A stretch of DNA of 64,000 nucleotides, taken from NCBI RefSeq assembly GCF_024710845.1, contig NZ_JANJTZ010000041.1, forward strand, positions 44,658-108,657, read 5' to 3'. The notes under the pieces are model-generated. The model did not search any database. It was not told the DNA's origin and saw only the letters and a list, made by a program, of their open reading frames with translations. Origin of the DNA: Mesorhizobium sp. (GTDB lineage Bacteria; Pseudomonadota; Alphaproteobacteria; Rhizobiales; Rhizobiaceae). The translations under genes were made by a program, and so were the position numbers. Shown here piece by piece: positions 43,915-53,506 of the stretch (its first letter is position 1; the number at the start of each line of letters is the position of its first letter).

Positions 43915-45600
43915 TTATTTCGTCATGTAGATCAGGTGTTCGGCGATCGGCCCGAGCGTTGCCGCCTGGAAGAATGTCAACGCGCCGACGACCAGAATCG
44001 TCGCCAGCAGCATGCCGGCGAAGGTGGCATCCTCCACCCCGAGGGTTCCGGCCGATTCCGCGCTGCGACGCTTGGCGGAGAGCGAACCGACGATCGCCAG
44101 CGGCAGGATGATCGGGATGAAGCGGGCGAGCAGCATCACCAGCCCGGTCGCCACGTTCCACGGCACCGTGTTGTCGCCCAGCCCCTCGAAGCCTGACCCG
44201 TTGTTGGCGCTGGCCGAGGAGAACTCATAGAGCATCTCGCTGAAGCCGTGCGGTCCGACATTGTTCAGGGTGTCGGCGCCCCATGGCGTGGCCGCGAAGA
44301 CGGCGGTGCCGCCGAGGATGAAGAGGCCGTGGGCCAGAAGGGCCAGGATAGCGAACTTCACCTCGCGCGCCTCTACCCGCCAACCCAGATATTCGGGCGT
44401 GCGGCCCACCATCATGCCAGCGATGAAGACGCCGACGACGATATAGAGGAACATGTTGATCATGCCGACGCCGACGCCGCCGAAATCCTCGTTCAGCCAC
44501 ATGCCGATCATCGGCATCATGCCGGCGAGCGGGTTCAGGCTGTCGTGCATCGCGTTGACGGATCCGTTGCTGGTGGAGGTGGTCACCACGGCCCAAAGGG
44601 GACCGGCGGTGGCGCCGAAGCGCAGTTCCTTACCCTCGAGGTTGCCGACGACCTGCTCGATCGGCAGCCCGGCGAAGGCCTGGGTCGGCGCCGTCTCGAA
44701 ATAGATGGCAAAGACCGTCCGGGTCAGCACCAGCGCCAGCATGACGCCGAAGACCACGCCGGCGTGACGCATGCGGCCGACGATGCGGCCGAACATCCAC
44801 ACGCACGCCATCGGGATGACGATGATGCTGATCGTCGACAGCGCGTTCGTCCAGAAGGTCGGGTTCTCCAAGGGATGGGTGCTGTTGGGGCCGAAGAAAC
44901 CACCGCCATTGGTGCCGAGCTGTTTGATCGCTACGAACGCCGCCACCGGGCCGCGCGCGATCGTCTGCTGGACGCCCTCGAGCGTGGTCGCCACGGCCGA
45001 TCCCTGGAAAGTCATGGGCATGCCGCCCAGCACCGTCAAGGTTGCAACGACGAGCGCAGCCGGGAGCAGCACCAGGAAGGAGGCGCGCTGCAGGTCGACG
45101 AAGAAATTGCCCAACGCCTTGCCGGCCAGGCCGCGGGCAAGCGCCGCAAGTGCCGCGATGCCGGTCGCGGCCGAAACGAACTGTTGCCACATCAGGGAAA
45201 AGAGCTGGGAAAGATAGCTCAGCGAGGCTTCGCCCGAATAGTGCTGCAGGTTCGTGTTGGTCGTGAACGACGCGGCGGTGTTGAAGGCCGTGTCTCCCCG
45301 CATGGCGACCATGGCGTCGGGATTGAGCGGCAAGTATCCCTGCAGCGCCAGGATCGCGAAGGTGATCACGAACGACAGCACGTTGAAGACGAGGATCGCC
45401 AGCATGTACTGTTTCCAGTCCTGCTGGGCGCGCGTCACGCCGCCGCCAAAGGCCTGGAAGCCGCGGGTGAACCGGCCGGCAGAGCCGGTCTCCGGCGCAT
45501 CAGGATCCATCGCCCATTTCATGTAGCGGCCGAGTGGCCACGACAGCAGAGCGGTGCCTCCGATGATGAGAACCACAAACAGGATTGCGTAGGTAAGCAT
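43915..45600 (-). CDS. kdpA: Potassium-transporting ATPase subunit A
   Basis: A 561-residue channel-like subunit with about ten TM helices and four selectivity loops, including FNTAASFTTNTNLQHYSGE, KQLGTNGGGFFGPNSTHPLEN, STSNGSVNAMHDSLNPLAG and SSASANNGSGFEGL. It binds and conducts K+ towards KdpB. In this operon it lies after kdpB rather than before it, preceded by a 26-residue TM peptide. Confidence 0.96.
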   Translation of the reverse strand: MLTYAILFVVLIIGGTALLSWPLGRYMKWAMDPDAPETGSAGRFTRGFQAFGGGVTRAQQDWKQYMLAILVFNVLSFVITFAILALQGYLPLNPDAMVAMRGDTAFNTAASFTTNTNLQHYSGEASLSYLSQLFSLMWQQFVSAATGIAALAALARGLAGKALGNFFVDLQRASFLVLLPAALVVATLTVLGGMPMTFQGSAVATTLEGVQQTIARGPVAAFVAIKQLGTNGGGFFGPNSTHPLENPTFWTNALSTISIIVIPMACVWMFGRIVGRMRHAGVVFGVMLALVLTRTVFAIYFETAPTQAFAGLPIEQVVGNLEGKELRFGATAGPLWAVVTTSTSNGSVNAMHDSLNPLAGMMPMIGMWLNEDFGGVGVGMINMFLYIVVGVFIAGMMVGRTPEYLGWRVEAREVKFAILALLAHGLFILGGTAVFAATPWGADTLNNVGPHGFSEMLYEFSSASANNGSGFEGLGDNTVPWNVATGLVMLLARFIPIILPLAIVGSLSAKRRSAESAGTLGVEDATFAGMLLATILVVGALTFFQAATLGPIAEHLIYMTK

Positions 45601-45624
45601 TGAACTGGCTCCAGCGCTTGGCGT

Positions 45625-45705
45625 TCAGACCCGATCGACCGCGGAGGTCATCAGGAAGAGGAGGCCGAAAACCGCGATTCCGAGGAGGAGGTAGACGATG
45701 ACCAT
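45625..45705 (-). CDS. 26-residue membrane peptide between kdpB and kdpA
   Basis: A short ORF starting MVIVYLLLGIAVFG and ending SAVDRV, one hydrophobic helix. It begins 17 bases after the kdpB stop and ends 24 bases before kdpA. AAGGGA is upstream. It occupies the place of kdpF in the standard order, but a clear KdpF is encoded separately upstream of kdpB, so this may be a second KdpF-like subunit that stabilises KdpA. Confidence 0.6.
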   Translation of the reverse strand: MVIVYLLLGIAVFGLLFLMTSAVDRV

Positions 45706-45722
45706 GGGAGCATCCCTTCAGA

Positions 45723-47822
45723 TCAGGCGAGATTGAGCGCGGTGACGATCACGTCGATCACCTTGATGCCGACGAACGGCACGATGAGACCGCCGAGGCC
45801 GTAGACGAGCAGGTTGCGCCTCAGCACCGCCGCAGCGCCGAGAGCCCGGTAGGCGACGCCCTTCAGGGCCAGCGGGATCAGCGCGATGATGATCAGTGCG
45901 TTGAAGATGATGGCGGAGAGGATGGCGCTCTCGGGCGTCGCAAGCCCCATGATGTTCAGCGCGCCGAGCTGCGGATAGAAGGCGATGAACATCGCGGGGA
46001 TGATGGCGAAGTACTTCGCCACGTCGTTGGCGATCGAGAAGGTCGTCAGCGCGCCGCGCGTCATCAGGAGCTGCTTGCCGATCTCCACGATCTCGATGAG
46101 CTTGGTGGGATTGGAGTCCAGATCGACCATGTTGCCCGCCTCGCGCGCGGCCTGGGTGCCGGTGTTCATGGCGACGCCGACATCCGACTGAGCGAGCGCG
46201 GGGGCATCGTTCGTGCCGTCGCCGCACATCGCGACCAGCTTCCCCTTGGCCTGTTCGTCGCGAATGAGCTTGAGCTTGTCCTCGGGCGTCGCCTGGGCGA
46301 GGAAATCGTCGACGCCGGCTTCGGCGGCAATCGCGGCGGCGGTCATCGGGTTGTCGCCGGTGATCATGATCGTGCGGATGCCCATGCGCCGCAATTTGTC
46401 GAAACGCTCGCGGATTCCGCCCTTGACGATATCCTTGAGGTGCACGACGCCCAGCAGCTTGCCGTCCTTGGCAACGGCCAGCGGCGTGCCGCCCGACTTG
46501 GCGATCTCGTCGGCGATGGCATTGATCTCGCGCACGGCTTCCTGGCTCGGAACCGAGCGAGCTGGACGCGCGGCACCCGCCTGCGCGCCGCCGAGGAAGG
46601 CCAGCACCGCGTCGACCGCGCCCTTGCGAACCCAGGACTCGCCGATCTCGACACCGCTCATGCGGCTCTGCGCCGTGAACGGGATGAAGTTGGCGTGAAT
46701 CTCGCCGACCTCGCGGCCGCGGATGCCGTATTTCTCCTTGGCGAGCACAACGATCGAGCGGCCTTCCGGGGTCTCGTCGGCGAGCGAGGCAAGTTGCGCC
46801 GCGTCGCCCAGTTCCCGCTCGGTCACGCCGCGGATCGGACGAAACTCCGTCGCCTGGCGGTTGCCGAGCGTGATCGTGCCGGTCTTGTCGAGCAGCAGCG
46901 TGTCGACGTCGCCCGATGCCTCGACGGCGCGGCCGGACATCGCCAGCACGTTGAAGCGCACGAGTCGGTCCATGCCGGCAATGCCGATCGCCGACAGGAG
47001 CGCACCGATCGTGGTCGGAATCAGCGCGACGAACAGCGCCACGAGGACGGGGATCGGGATCGCGCCACCCGCATAGCTCGTCAAGCCGGGGATCGTCGCC
47101 ACTGCGATCAGGAAGATCAGCGTCAGGCCGGCGAGCAGCACATTGAGCGCGATCTCGTTTGGCGTCTTCTGGCGCTCCGCACCCTCCACCAGCTTTATCA
47201 TGCGATCGAGGAAGGTGGATCCGGGCGCGGCCGTGATGCGCACGAGAATCCAGTCGGACAACACCTGCGTGCCGCCTGTCACCGCCGAGCGATCGCCGCC
47301 GGATTCGCGGATCACGGGCGCCGATTCGCCGGTGATCGCCGCCTCGTTGACGGAGGCAACCCCCTCGATCACTTCGCCGTCGGACGGTATGATCTCGGAG
47401 GCCTCGACCAGGACGATGTCGCCGGGCTTCAGGCTCGTGCCCGGGACGCTCTCGTAGCTGGCCTTGTCATCTCCGGTCAGACGCTTGGCCCGGGTTTCGG
47501 TCCGCGTCCTTCTGAGCGTGTCGGCCTGCGCTTTGCCGCGGCCTTCCGCGACTGCTTCGGCGAAATTGGCGAACAGGATCGTGAACCAGAGCCAGAGGAT
47601 GATCTGGAAGGTGAAGCCGAGGTTTGCCCCGCCGACCGCCAGGTCGCGCAGGAAGAGGATGGTCGTCAGCGCGGCAACCACTTCGACCACGAACATCACC
47701 GGGTTCTTGATGAGCACACGGGGATCGAGTTTCCTGAAGGAAGAACCGATTGCCGGTCCGATGATCTTCGGGTCTGCCAACGATGAGACCAGTATCCGCT
47801 TGCTCTGGGTGGTAGTCGCCAT
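45723..47822 (-). CDS. kdpB: Potassium-transporting P-type ATPase subunit B
   Basis: A 699-residue P-type ATPase. The actuator loop is [11 protein letters not shown], the phosphorylated Asp is in [13 protein letters not shown] (~residue 310), and the hinge reads [24 protein letters not shown] (in part). It energises KdpA with ATP. The ATG at 47822 is preferred because GGAG lies eight bases upstream and the small ORF before it stops five bases away; a GTG at 47831 is the alternative. It precedes kdpA, unlike in the common kdpFABC order. Confidence 0.96.
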   Translation of the reverse strand: MATTTQSKRILVSSLADPKIIGPAIGSSFRKLDPRVLIKNPVMFVVEVVAALTTILFLRDLAVGGANLGFTFQIILWLWFTILFANFAEAVAEGRGKAQADTLRRTRTETRAKRLTGDDKASYESVPGTSLKPGDIVLVEASEIIPSDGEVIEGVASVNEAAITGESAPVIRESGGDRSAVTGGTQVLSDWILVRITAAPGSTFLDRMIKLVEGAERQKTPNEIALNVLLAGLTLIFLIAVATIPGLTSYAGGAIPIPVLVALFVALIPTTIGALLSAIGIAGMDRLVRFNVLAMSGRAVEASGDVDTLLLDKTGTITLGNRQATEFRPIRGVTERELGDAAQLASLADETPEGRSIVVLAKEKYGIRGREVGEIHANFIPFTAQSRMSGVEIGESWVRKGAVDAVLAFLGGAQAGAARPARSVPSQEAVREINAIADEIAKSGGTPLAVAKDGKLLGVVHLKDIVKGGIRERFDKLRRMGIRTIMITGDNPMTAAAIAAEAGVDDFLAQATPEDKLKLIRDEQAKGKLVAMCGDGTNDAPALAQSDVGVAMNTGTQAAREAGNMVDLDSNPTKLIEIVEIGKQLLMTRGALTTFSIANDVAKYFAIIPAMFIAFYPQLGALNIMGLATPESAILSAIIFNALIIIALIPLALKGVAYRALGAAAVLRRNLLVYGLGGLIVPFVGIKVIDVIVTALNLA

Positions 47823-47827
47823 CAACG

Positions 47828-48001
47828 TCACTCCGTCGAGTCGGAAAGGAAGTTCTTGCTGGACCGCCCGCGGGCAGCGTGCCGGTCGGCCCGGCGGCGG
47901 ACAGGAACGGAGGCTTCGCCTCCACCCGATCCCGAAAAACGCATGTGCGCTGCGAGTGCCGCGACGAGTATCGCGGCCGAAAGCATGCCGGTGACGCTCA
48001 T
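47828..48001 (-). CDS. 57-residue hypothetical protein in the kdp operon
   Basis: An ORF starting [20 protein letters not shown], one hydrophobic segment followed by a basic Arg-rich tail. It starts ten bases after the kdpF stop and ends five bases before the kdpB start, so it sits within the operon. No ribosome site is obvious, and no family is recognised. Confidence 0.4.
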   Translation of the reverse strand: MSVTGMLSAAILVAALAAHMRFSGSGGGEASVPVRRRADRHAARGRSSKNFLSDSTE

Positions 48002-48011
48002 CGGCGCGCCC

Positions 48012-48101
48012 TTAGAACCGCTCGGGCCGCAGGAGGGCATAGGTGAGATAGACCAACAGGCCGAGTGTCACGATGCCCGCCAGCGAATAGTCGAAGATCA
48101 T
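48012..48101 (-). CDS. kdpF: Potassium-transporting ATPase subunit F
   Basis: A 29-residue peptide with the KdpF pattern: MIFDYSLAGIVTLGLLVYL, then LLRPERF at the C terminus. AGGAGG lies upstream of the ATG. KdpF stabilises the Kdp complex. It is the first gene of the operon here. Confidence 0.85.
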   Translation of the reverse strand: MIFDYSLAGIVTLGLLVYLTYALLRPERF

Positions 48102-48127
48102 CAAAGCCTCCTATGAGCCGTTCAGCG

Positions 48128-48147
48128 GCATAAAAAGACAAAAATCC
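48128..48147 (-). promoter_or_regulatory. Possible KdpE binding site
   Basis: On the minus strand GGATTTTTGTCTTTTTATGC, a T-rich stretch 27-46 bases before kdpF, resembles the T-rich KdpE operator of enterobacterial kdp promoters. Suggestive only. Confidence 0.35.
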
Positions 48148-48242
48148 AACAAACGGAATTGACCGCCGCGACGTAAACAGTTGTTTCTCTTCGAAGCGGT
48201 CCGTCAAGACTTTAATCAACGCACACCGCCCGTGAATTCTCT

Positions 48243-48256
48243 TTGACCGCGATCAA
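48243..48256. promoter_or_regulatory. FNR/FixK-type box right of kdpF
   Basis: TTGACCGCGATCAA fits TTGA-N6-TCAA. It lies 142 bases before kdpF on one side and over 400 bases from the next gene on the other, so its target is unclear. The remaining stretch 48260-48690 shows no convincing gene. Confidence 0.4.
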
Positions 48257-48693
48257 GGAGGAAACTCGTTCCAGATCGCAATTGGACAGGCGCTTAACTA
48301 CCGCGCCGCAACATATGTTTTCGAGAAGGGTGCAGGCATTTCGTTATAGGAATCTCATATAAATGCCCTGCAGCATTTTCCCTGCTGCCCGGGTCAGCCC
48401 GCAGACCGCTTGGCGCTTCGCCTGTCCGCGAGCCAGGGGTCTTCGCCTCGACGAGAACGAAGCGGTTTCTTTTGTGGAGCTCCATATCCGGCGGCGCGAT
48501 ATCCTGGCTCCCGGGTCCGCCGACAATGCCTTGCCACCCCGTTCCCCCATCGACGCCTTTATGCCGTCCCTATGAGATAGCCGCGCGGCCTCTCTCGAAT
48601 TCATATGCCGCCCTGCTCACATTGTCGGCGCGGGTCGAAGGATCCGCGCTGGCAGCGCCGGAAGCGCACTGCCCGGATGTGAGGACAACCTCG

Positions 48694-48819
48694 ATGGCAC
48701 GCCTGACGACAATTAACCGGACTTCCAACGCCGCGCTGCCGGTCCTGGTCATTGCTGTTCTCATGGCCGCGGTGGTCACGCTCAGAGCGGCTATCTGGCT
48801 GCCGGCAGTCATCAATTAG
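48694..48819 (+). CDS. 41-residue membrane peptide
   Basis: A short ORF beginning MARLTTINRTSNAALP and continuing as one TM helix (VLVIAVLMAAVVTLRAAIW). GAGGA lies nine bases upstream. The gene stands alone. It may be a real small membrane protein, but nothing beyond the helix and ribosome site supports this. Confidence 0.35.
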   Translation: MARLTTINRTSNAALPVLVIAVLMAAVVTLRAAIWLPAVIN

Positions 48820-48864
48820 CAGGCGCTGTCACCGACAGCGTCCGGTTACGAAAGGAGACGCGTC

Positions 48865-49143
48865 ATGCGTCGACTGGAACCATCCTCGAACCCTCATCCA
48901 GAGTCTCCGATGTTCTTTATCGGCCAGGACAGCCGCGGCAACTGGGTTGTCCAGGATCAGGAATGCCACTGCGGCGGCCTCTTCGCCGACCGCAGCGATG
49001 CGATCAGGTTCGTCCTGTTCGAGAACGGCCGCCAGCCGCAGGCCGTCGTCATGGTTCCTGGCGTCTTCGAGTTCGACATGAACCGCAAGCCGAGCGCGGC
49101 ACAGCAGGGCGAGACAGCTCAACGCCGGCGCCGCGCCGCCTGA
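48865..49143 (+). CDS. Conserved-looking 92-residue hypothetical protein
   Basis: Compact soluble protein with the core FFIGQDSRGNWVVQDQECHC, GGLFADRSDAIRFVLFENG and AVVMVPGVFEFDM. The regular strand-turn-strand-helix pattern suggests a small domain. A GAAAGGAG site precedes the ATG by five bases. It resembles uncharacterised proteins I recall from rhizobia. The C-terminal 20 residues are basic and probably unfolded. It stands at the last chromosomal position before a stretch of gene debris. Confidence 0.6.
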   Translation: MRRLEPSSNPHPESPMFFIGQDSRGNWVVQDQECHCGGLFADRSDAIRFVLFENGRQPQAVVMVPGVFEFDMNRKPSAAQQGETAQRRRRAA

Positions 49144-49254
49144 AAATTGTCCACCCCTAGGCTCGAAATCACGAGCTCCGGCAGCGGAAGGTGACCCTCC
49201 CGGATGGGTGGTTGCGGTTTCTGGCGCCCAACGAGGCACAGATGACCTACACCG

Positions 49255-49455
49255 TCAGTCGACATCTTTTGGGAACTGACCGGCTACGCGCCCGCGCTCC
49301 CGACACCTTTCGAGCAGAAGGTCTGGTCGATGCCGCCGCATTCGCACGTTATGCGAACGCCAGATCGACTGCGGGGCGATGGCGCTCGTCGTCTGCCGGA
49401 CGACGGGCGAAGCGCCGACACTCAGCCCGGCCTGCGCCAATTGCTTCAAGGCATC
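49255..49455 (+). pseudogene. Fragment of a DapA-family aldolase
   Basis: Three successive frames preserve DapA/NAL-family pieces: WELTGYAPALPTPF (49270-49311), then EGLVDAAAFARY, then CGAMALVVCRTTGEAPTLSP (from ~49370), where GTTGE is the family substrate loop, here RTTGE. Only the N-terminal quarter is left. At least two frameshifts are needed, so it is not functional. Confidence 0.6.
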
Positions 49456-49560
49456 CGGCTAACACCCAGATTAGACAGGACGTGCCCTAGCCTGCGCCGA
49501 AGGCGTTGTGGCGTTCTGTCACTTCAGGCACATTGGGATGCGCGGACCGCCTGGCTATCT

Positions 49561-49964
49561 TCATTTCAGCTGGCGCAACTCAGCGACGATCTGCAAAGCC
49601 AACAATTTCGAATAGGTCCTGGATTGTGGCACGCCGCCGAGTTGGATCCAGAGGCCTTCCTGCCCGGTCGGGCGCCAGGCGCGGCGGATTTCGCCGCCTT
49701 CGTCCCAGCCCCAGACCATACCCACCTTGTCGGCGATCTCGTCGCCGAAATACTCGCGGATGTCGACTTCCTGGTTGTGATAGCCCGTGGCCAGCACGAC
49801 GACGTCGGCCTCCAGCAGTGACCCGTCGTCCAGCCGTGCGCCATGGGGTTCGTAACCGGCGATCCACTCGTTCTGGATCAGCTTGATGCGGCCGTCGACG
49901 ATGTATTCCGACGCGCCGACATTGAGGTAGTAGCCACCCCCGCGGTGGATGTAGATGAACCGCG
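49561..49964 (-). pseudogene. C-terminal remnant of a flavin-containing monooxygenase
   Basis: On the minus strand the frame reads FIYIHRGGGYYLNVGASEYI, then VDGRIKLIQNEWIAGYEPHG, DVVVLATGYHNQEVDIREYF and the end VAELRQLK. ATGYHNQ is the ATG motif of FMO and Baeyer-Villiger-type flavoproteins. Only ~130 of the usual 450-600 residues remain. A TAG immediately upstream closes the frame. Confidence 0.7.
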
Positions 49965-50174
49965 CCTACGGGCAAGCCCCCAGTTCAGGCCTTAGATTTC
50001 GCGGGAACGCGATGAACTCAGATGGCTAAAGGCGGTGTGCGAACATTGCTTCCTTCATGGAAACCCTCCCATCCGCACTTATTACCCCAGCCGAGGAGTC
50101 AAGAGTCGTGATTGTTCGGTGTTTGATAGGGTGAATGCACCGAGAAGGGTTATTCGCGAATGTCTTGAAATGAA

Positions 50175-50219
50175 TGGCGCACCCGACAAGATTCGAACTT
50201 GTGACCTTTGCCTTCGGAG
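50175..50219 (-). tRNA. 3' fragment of tRNA-Arg(CCG), integration site
   Basis: Read on the minus strand, the 45 bases start CTCCGAAGG (anticodon loop), go through the T arm ACAAG-TTCGAAT-CTTGT, and end in the acceptor strand CGGGTGC plus GCCA. There is no 5' half. It is the kind of duplicated 3' end left when an integrase inserts an element into a tRNA gene. The integrase lies 180 bases to the right. Orientation implies the intact gene is beyond the right end of the window. Confidence 0.8.
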
Positions 50220-50398
50220 AATGGATAGTGGCTTTCGCCGAACCTATCCGTTTCTATCCGATTGCGCGCTATGCCACTGAAATCACAAAACAAATTTGAA
50301 ATCGATCAGCGCCGACGGTACGACGGCGCGGCTCAAATCCCTCTCCCCGGCGCTTACGCATTGCTTACGCGGGGATTCTCTCAAGGAAACCTCCCCGA

Positions 50399-51751
50399 AT
50401 GACCAAGCTCACCAAACGAACCATTGATGCCACCCAAACCAGATCAAAGGACTATGTCATTTGGGACGAGGAGCTACCCGGTTTCGGTCTACGCGTCTTC
50501 GCTTCGGGCAAGCGAAGCTACGTCGTGCAGTATCGCACTGCTGGCCGGTCGCGTCGCTACACGATCGGCCTGCACGGCGTTTGGACTCCTGAGGAGGCCA
50601 GGCGCGAGGCGAAGGTCCTGCTCGGCCAGGTCGCCAGAGGTGGCAACCCGGCCGAGGAACGCAAGCTCGATCGCGAGGCGATCACCGTCAAGGAACTCTG
50701 TACCCGCTACCTCGAAGATCTGAACAACGGGCTCGTGCTTGGGAAGAGAGGGCGGCCGAAGAAGGCTACGACGATCTCTACCGATGTCGGACGCATCGAG
50801 CGGCACATCGTTCCCCTGCTCGGCAGCCGACGCGTTAGAGATTTGGCCAAGTCCGACATCACCCAGGCCATGAAGGATATCATGGCGGGCAAGACACGTG
50901 CGAACGTCAAGACGGACAAGCTGCGCGGGCGCGCGATCGTGCGCGGTGGAGCTGGTACAGCGGCCCGCACGATTGGTCTCTTTGGCGGTATTCTCACCTA
51001 CGCGATGGAGCTCGGCATCATCGAGCAGAATCCCGTGCATGGCGTTCGCAAGCCGAAGGACCAGGTGAACGCCCGCCGTCTCAGCGAGCAGGAGTACCGC
51101 ACGCTCGGAGATACTCTGCGGAAGGCAGTGGAGGACGGGCAAAACGAGACCACCGCAGAAATCATCCGGGTGATTGCCCTGACGGGCTGCCGGCGCAGCG
51201 AGGTCATCGGTTTGCGTTGCGGCGAAGTCGACATAGAGGGCAGTTGTCTGCGTCTGACCGACAGCAAGGAGGGGGCGTCAGTGCGTCCGATCGGCCTGCC
51301 GGTCCTCGAATACCTGGAGGGTCGCCGCGGCGAGGAAAATGGAGCACAGGACTACGTCTTTCCCGGATGGAAGGATGACACGTCGTTCGGGAGCTTCCCC
51401 AGGCAATGGACGAAGTTGCTCAAGGACACCGACCTGGCCGGCATCACGCCGCATGTTCTGCGACACAGCTTCGCCAGTATCGGCAACGACCTAGGGTTCA
51501 CCGAGGCAACCATCGCCGCCTTGGTTGGGCATTCACGCGGGACGGTGACCAGCCGGTACATCCACACCGTAGACACCGCGCTTATCATGGCGGCTGACAG
51601 CATCGCTGGCTATATCCAGGGTCTGCTGGATGGCGTTGCCTTCACCCACACCGCCTACGCGCTCGATCGGGCTTCCAGGAAGTCGGCGCTCGCACACTTC
51701 CTGGGGCAGACGAAACCTGAATCGTCTGAAGAAACCCAAGCTGTGGCCTGA
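50399..51751 (+). CDS. Tyrosine recombinase (integrase)
   Basis: A 450-residue phage/island integrase. The N terminus is a DUF4102-type domain (IWDEELPGFGLRVFASGKRSYVVQYRTAGR). Catalytic residues are Arg in GCRRSEVIGLR (~residue 264), HVLRHSFAS (~residue 354), a His in VGHSRG (~379) and the Tyr in TSRYIH (~388). It is probably responsible for insertion at tRNA-Arg(CCG). Full length; no frameshift is seen. The GC content and codon use are slightly lower than in the kdp operon. Confidence 0.93.
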   Translation: MTKLTKRTIDATQTRSKDYVIWDEELPGFGLRVFASGKRSYVVQYRTAGRSRRYTIGLHGVWTPEEARREAKVLLGQVARGGNPAEERKLDREAITVKELCTRYLEDLNNGLVLGKRGRPKKATTISTDVGRIERHIVPLLGSRRVRDLAKSDITQAMKDIMAGKTRANVKTDKLRGRAIVRGGAGTAARTIGLFGGILTYAMELGIIEQNPVHGVRKPKDQVNARRLSEQEYRTLGDTLRKAVEDGQNETTAEIIRVIALTGCRRSEVIGLRCGEVDIEGSCLRLTDSKEGASVRPIGLPVLEYLEGRRGEENGAQDYVFPGWKDDTSFGSFPRQWTKLLKDTDLAGITPHVLRHSFASIGNDLGFTEATIAALVGHSRGTVTSRYIHTVDTALIMAADSIAGYIQGLLDGVAFTHTAYALDRASRKSALAHFLGQTKPESSEETQAVA

Positions 51752-52063
51752 TCGGGCTCTTCCCTATCGCCCCAGCGACGGGCGGCCACACCAAGTTCGC
51801 TTGGTGCCCCATGCACGAACCCGCTTCGCGGGAGGGTGCGGGCGGCCAGGACAAGTGATGGTTATAGGTTTCGGTCGAGAGGCACGTGATCCGGCCATGT
51901 AGTTCCCTTTGGAGGCGAGCGCCGCAGCATCGCGCCCCATAGCCCGTCCTATGTCAAAAATCGCCACGGCATTTGGGGGAAGAGATGCACATCGCAAAGG
52001 ACGTCGCTGAAGCCGATACTCCACCTGTCCCCCACGAATCTCTGACAGCCAAATAGCTTCGAC
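51752..52063. other. Gene-free stretch after the integrase
   Basis: About 310 bases with no credible ORF and no clear RNA. It contains the convergent ends of the integrase and the 5'-nucleotidase genes. Nothing further is recognised. Confidence 0.5.
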
Positions 52064-53506
52064 TCAAACCGCGAGGAACCGGCCGGCGTTCGGGATCACT
52101 TTCGGTACCCCTCGCGACACGTAACGCCGGAGGGCATCAATCGCCTTGATGTCTAGATCTCGGCGGAGTTGACCGAATTTATCGGGCACACCCTGCGCGG
52201 TCACAAAGGCGACGGTGTATCGATGATCCATCCGCAACGGGCCGTCCTCGTCATAAATCGCCACCACCCTTGTGCCCTTCGGGTTTTCCAGCTTGCCCAG
52301 GACGGTCAATCCGCGGAACCGCTTAAGATATCCTCCCATCTGCCCGAAGGGGTCGGCGGAAAAAGTGCTCTCGAGACTGTCTTCTATGATGGAATGGATT
52401 TCCGCTCCCGTGAGCTCGACCGTCGATACCGGTGGATTGGTCGGAATGATGTTCCAGAGATCGTTTTCAAGTACTGGACCTGGGCGGATAGGCGCCCCGT
52501 AGCGCCAACCGTTTGACAGCGCTATGCCGGTGCCGGCAGCGTCGGCAATGGCGGCCAATAGAACGTCGTCCATGGGTGCGTCGAGGGTCGTGCCCCGGTG
52601 CATGGCCAACGCGGTTTGCCCGACCACCACATCCAGCGTCGCCCGCAGCGGCGCCATCACGGTTTCGATAAGTCCGGCCATCGCCAGGTCCGGCTGGATG
52701 CTCGGGGTGACCGGGATCAGCCGATGCTGCCAATCCGTGATACCGGTGTCATCGACGTCCAGGTCCAGCCGACCGATATAGGACCCGTGGCAACCTGATT
52801 GGATGATCAGGGTGGTGCCGACTTCGACGGGTTCTTCCAGCCGGTTGTGAGTGTGGCCACTGACGATGACATCCAACCCCTCAACTGACTGGGCAATGGC
52901 CACGTCTTGGGGAAAGCCTTGATGCGACAGGAGGACGACTACCTCGACGCCGCGGCCCTTCAGCGCCGCGATCTCGTCGGGCAGTTCGTCTATTCCGGAG
53001 GTAAAGCGATAGCCGCGCGAAAAATGTGGCGGCATCGACTTGTCGATAATAGTTGCCGCAAGACCGATGACGCCGACTTTGATACCGGCACGCTCGACCA
53101 GCAGTGAACCTGCGAAAGGACGTTCTCCGGTCGCGACGGCATAGCAGTTCAGGGCGAGCATTGGGTGGTTAAGTTGCTGGGTTAGGCTGATGAAATGTTC
53201 CGGACCCCAAGCGAATTCCCAGTGCGCAGTCATGGCGTCCACGCGAAGTGCATTGACGATCGGTACGAGTGCCAACCCCTTGCTTGTGACCGCCGGGTAG
53301 GTACCGTGGAAGGTATCGCCGTTGTCGAGCAGCAGAACGCCGTCGGCGCGTTCTTCCCGGATGTTTGACACCATTGCCGCGATATGGGCGAAGCCGCCCA
53401 TCTGCGGATAACTTGGCCCTGCCTCGGTCCAGACAAGTTCCGGGTGCGGTTCGAGGTACCCATGCGTGTCATTGATCTGGATGATGGTTAGCGACCGGGT
53501 CGTCAT
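52064..53506 (-). CDS. Bifunctional metallophosphatase/5'-nucleotidase family protein
   Basis: A 480-residue protein of the UshA/SoxB-like family. The metallophosphatase domain has QINDTHGYLEPH, LDNGDTFHGTYP, LSHQGFPQDVAIA and VIVSGHTHNRL with the two-metal ligands. The C-terminal 5'-nucleotidase domain has LSNGWRYGAPI and VELTGAEIHSIIEDSLES. No signal peptide is evident, unusual for this family, so it may be cytoplasmic or the start may be misread. It stands alone, followed by a promoter region. Confidence 0.85.
   Translation of the reverse strand: MTTRSLTIIQINDTHGYLEPHPELVWTEAGPSYPQMGGFAHIAAMVSNIREERADGVLLLDNGDTFHGTYPAVTSKGLALVPIVNALRVDAMTAHWEFAWGPEHFISLTQQLNHPMLALNCYAVATGERPFAGSLLVERAGIKVGVIGLAATIIDKSMPPHFSRGYRFTSGIDELPDEIAALKGRGVEVVVLLSHQGFPQDVAIAQSVEGLDVIVSGHTHNRLEEPVEVGTTLIIQSGCHGSYIGRLDLDVDDTGITDWQHRLIPVTPSIQPDLAMAGLIETVMAPLRATLDVVVGQTALAMHRGTTLDAPMDDVLLAAIADAAGTGIALSNGWRYGAPIRPGPVLENDLWNIIPTNPPVSTVELTGAEIHSIIEDSLESTFSADPFGQMGGYLKRFRGLTVLGKLENPKGTRVVAIYDEDGPLRMDHRYTVAFVTAQGVPDKFGQLRRDLDIKAIDALRRYVSRGVPKVIPNAGRFLAV

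Noticed and set aside
48344..48604. ORFs in the stretch right of kdpF
   Set aside because: Overlapping frames on both strands, no ribosome site and no protein-like pattern.
49191..49490. 99-residue ORF as a gene
   Set aside because: It is one of three frames of a decayed DapA-family fragment; no single frame is protein-like throughout.
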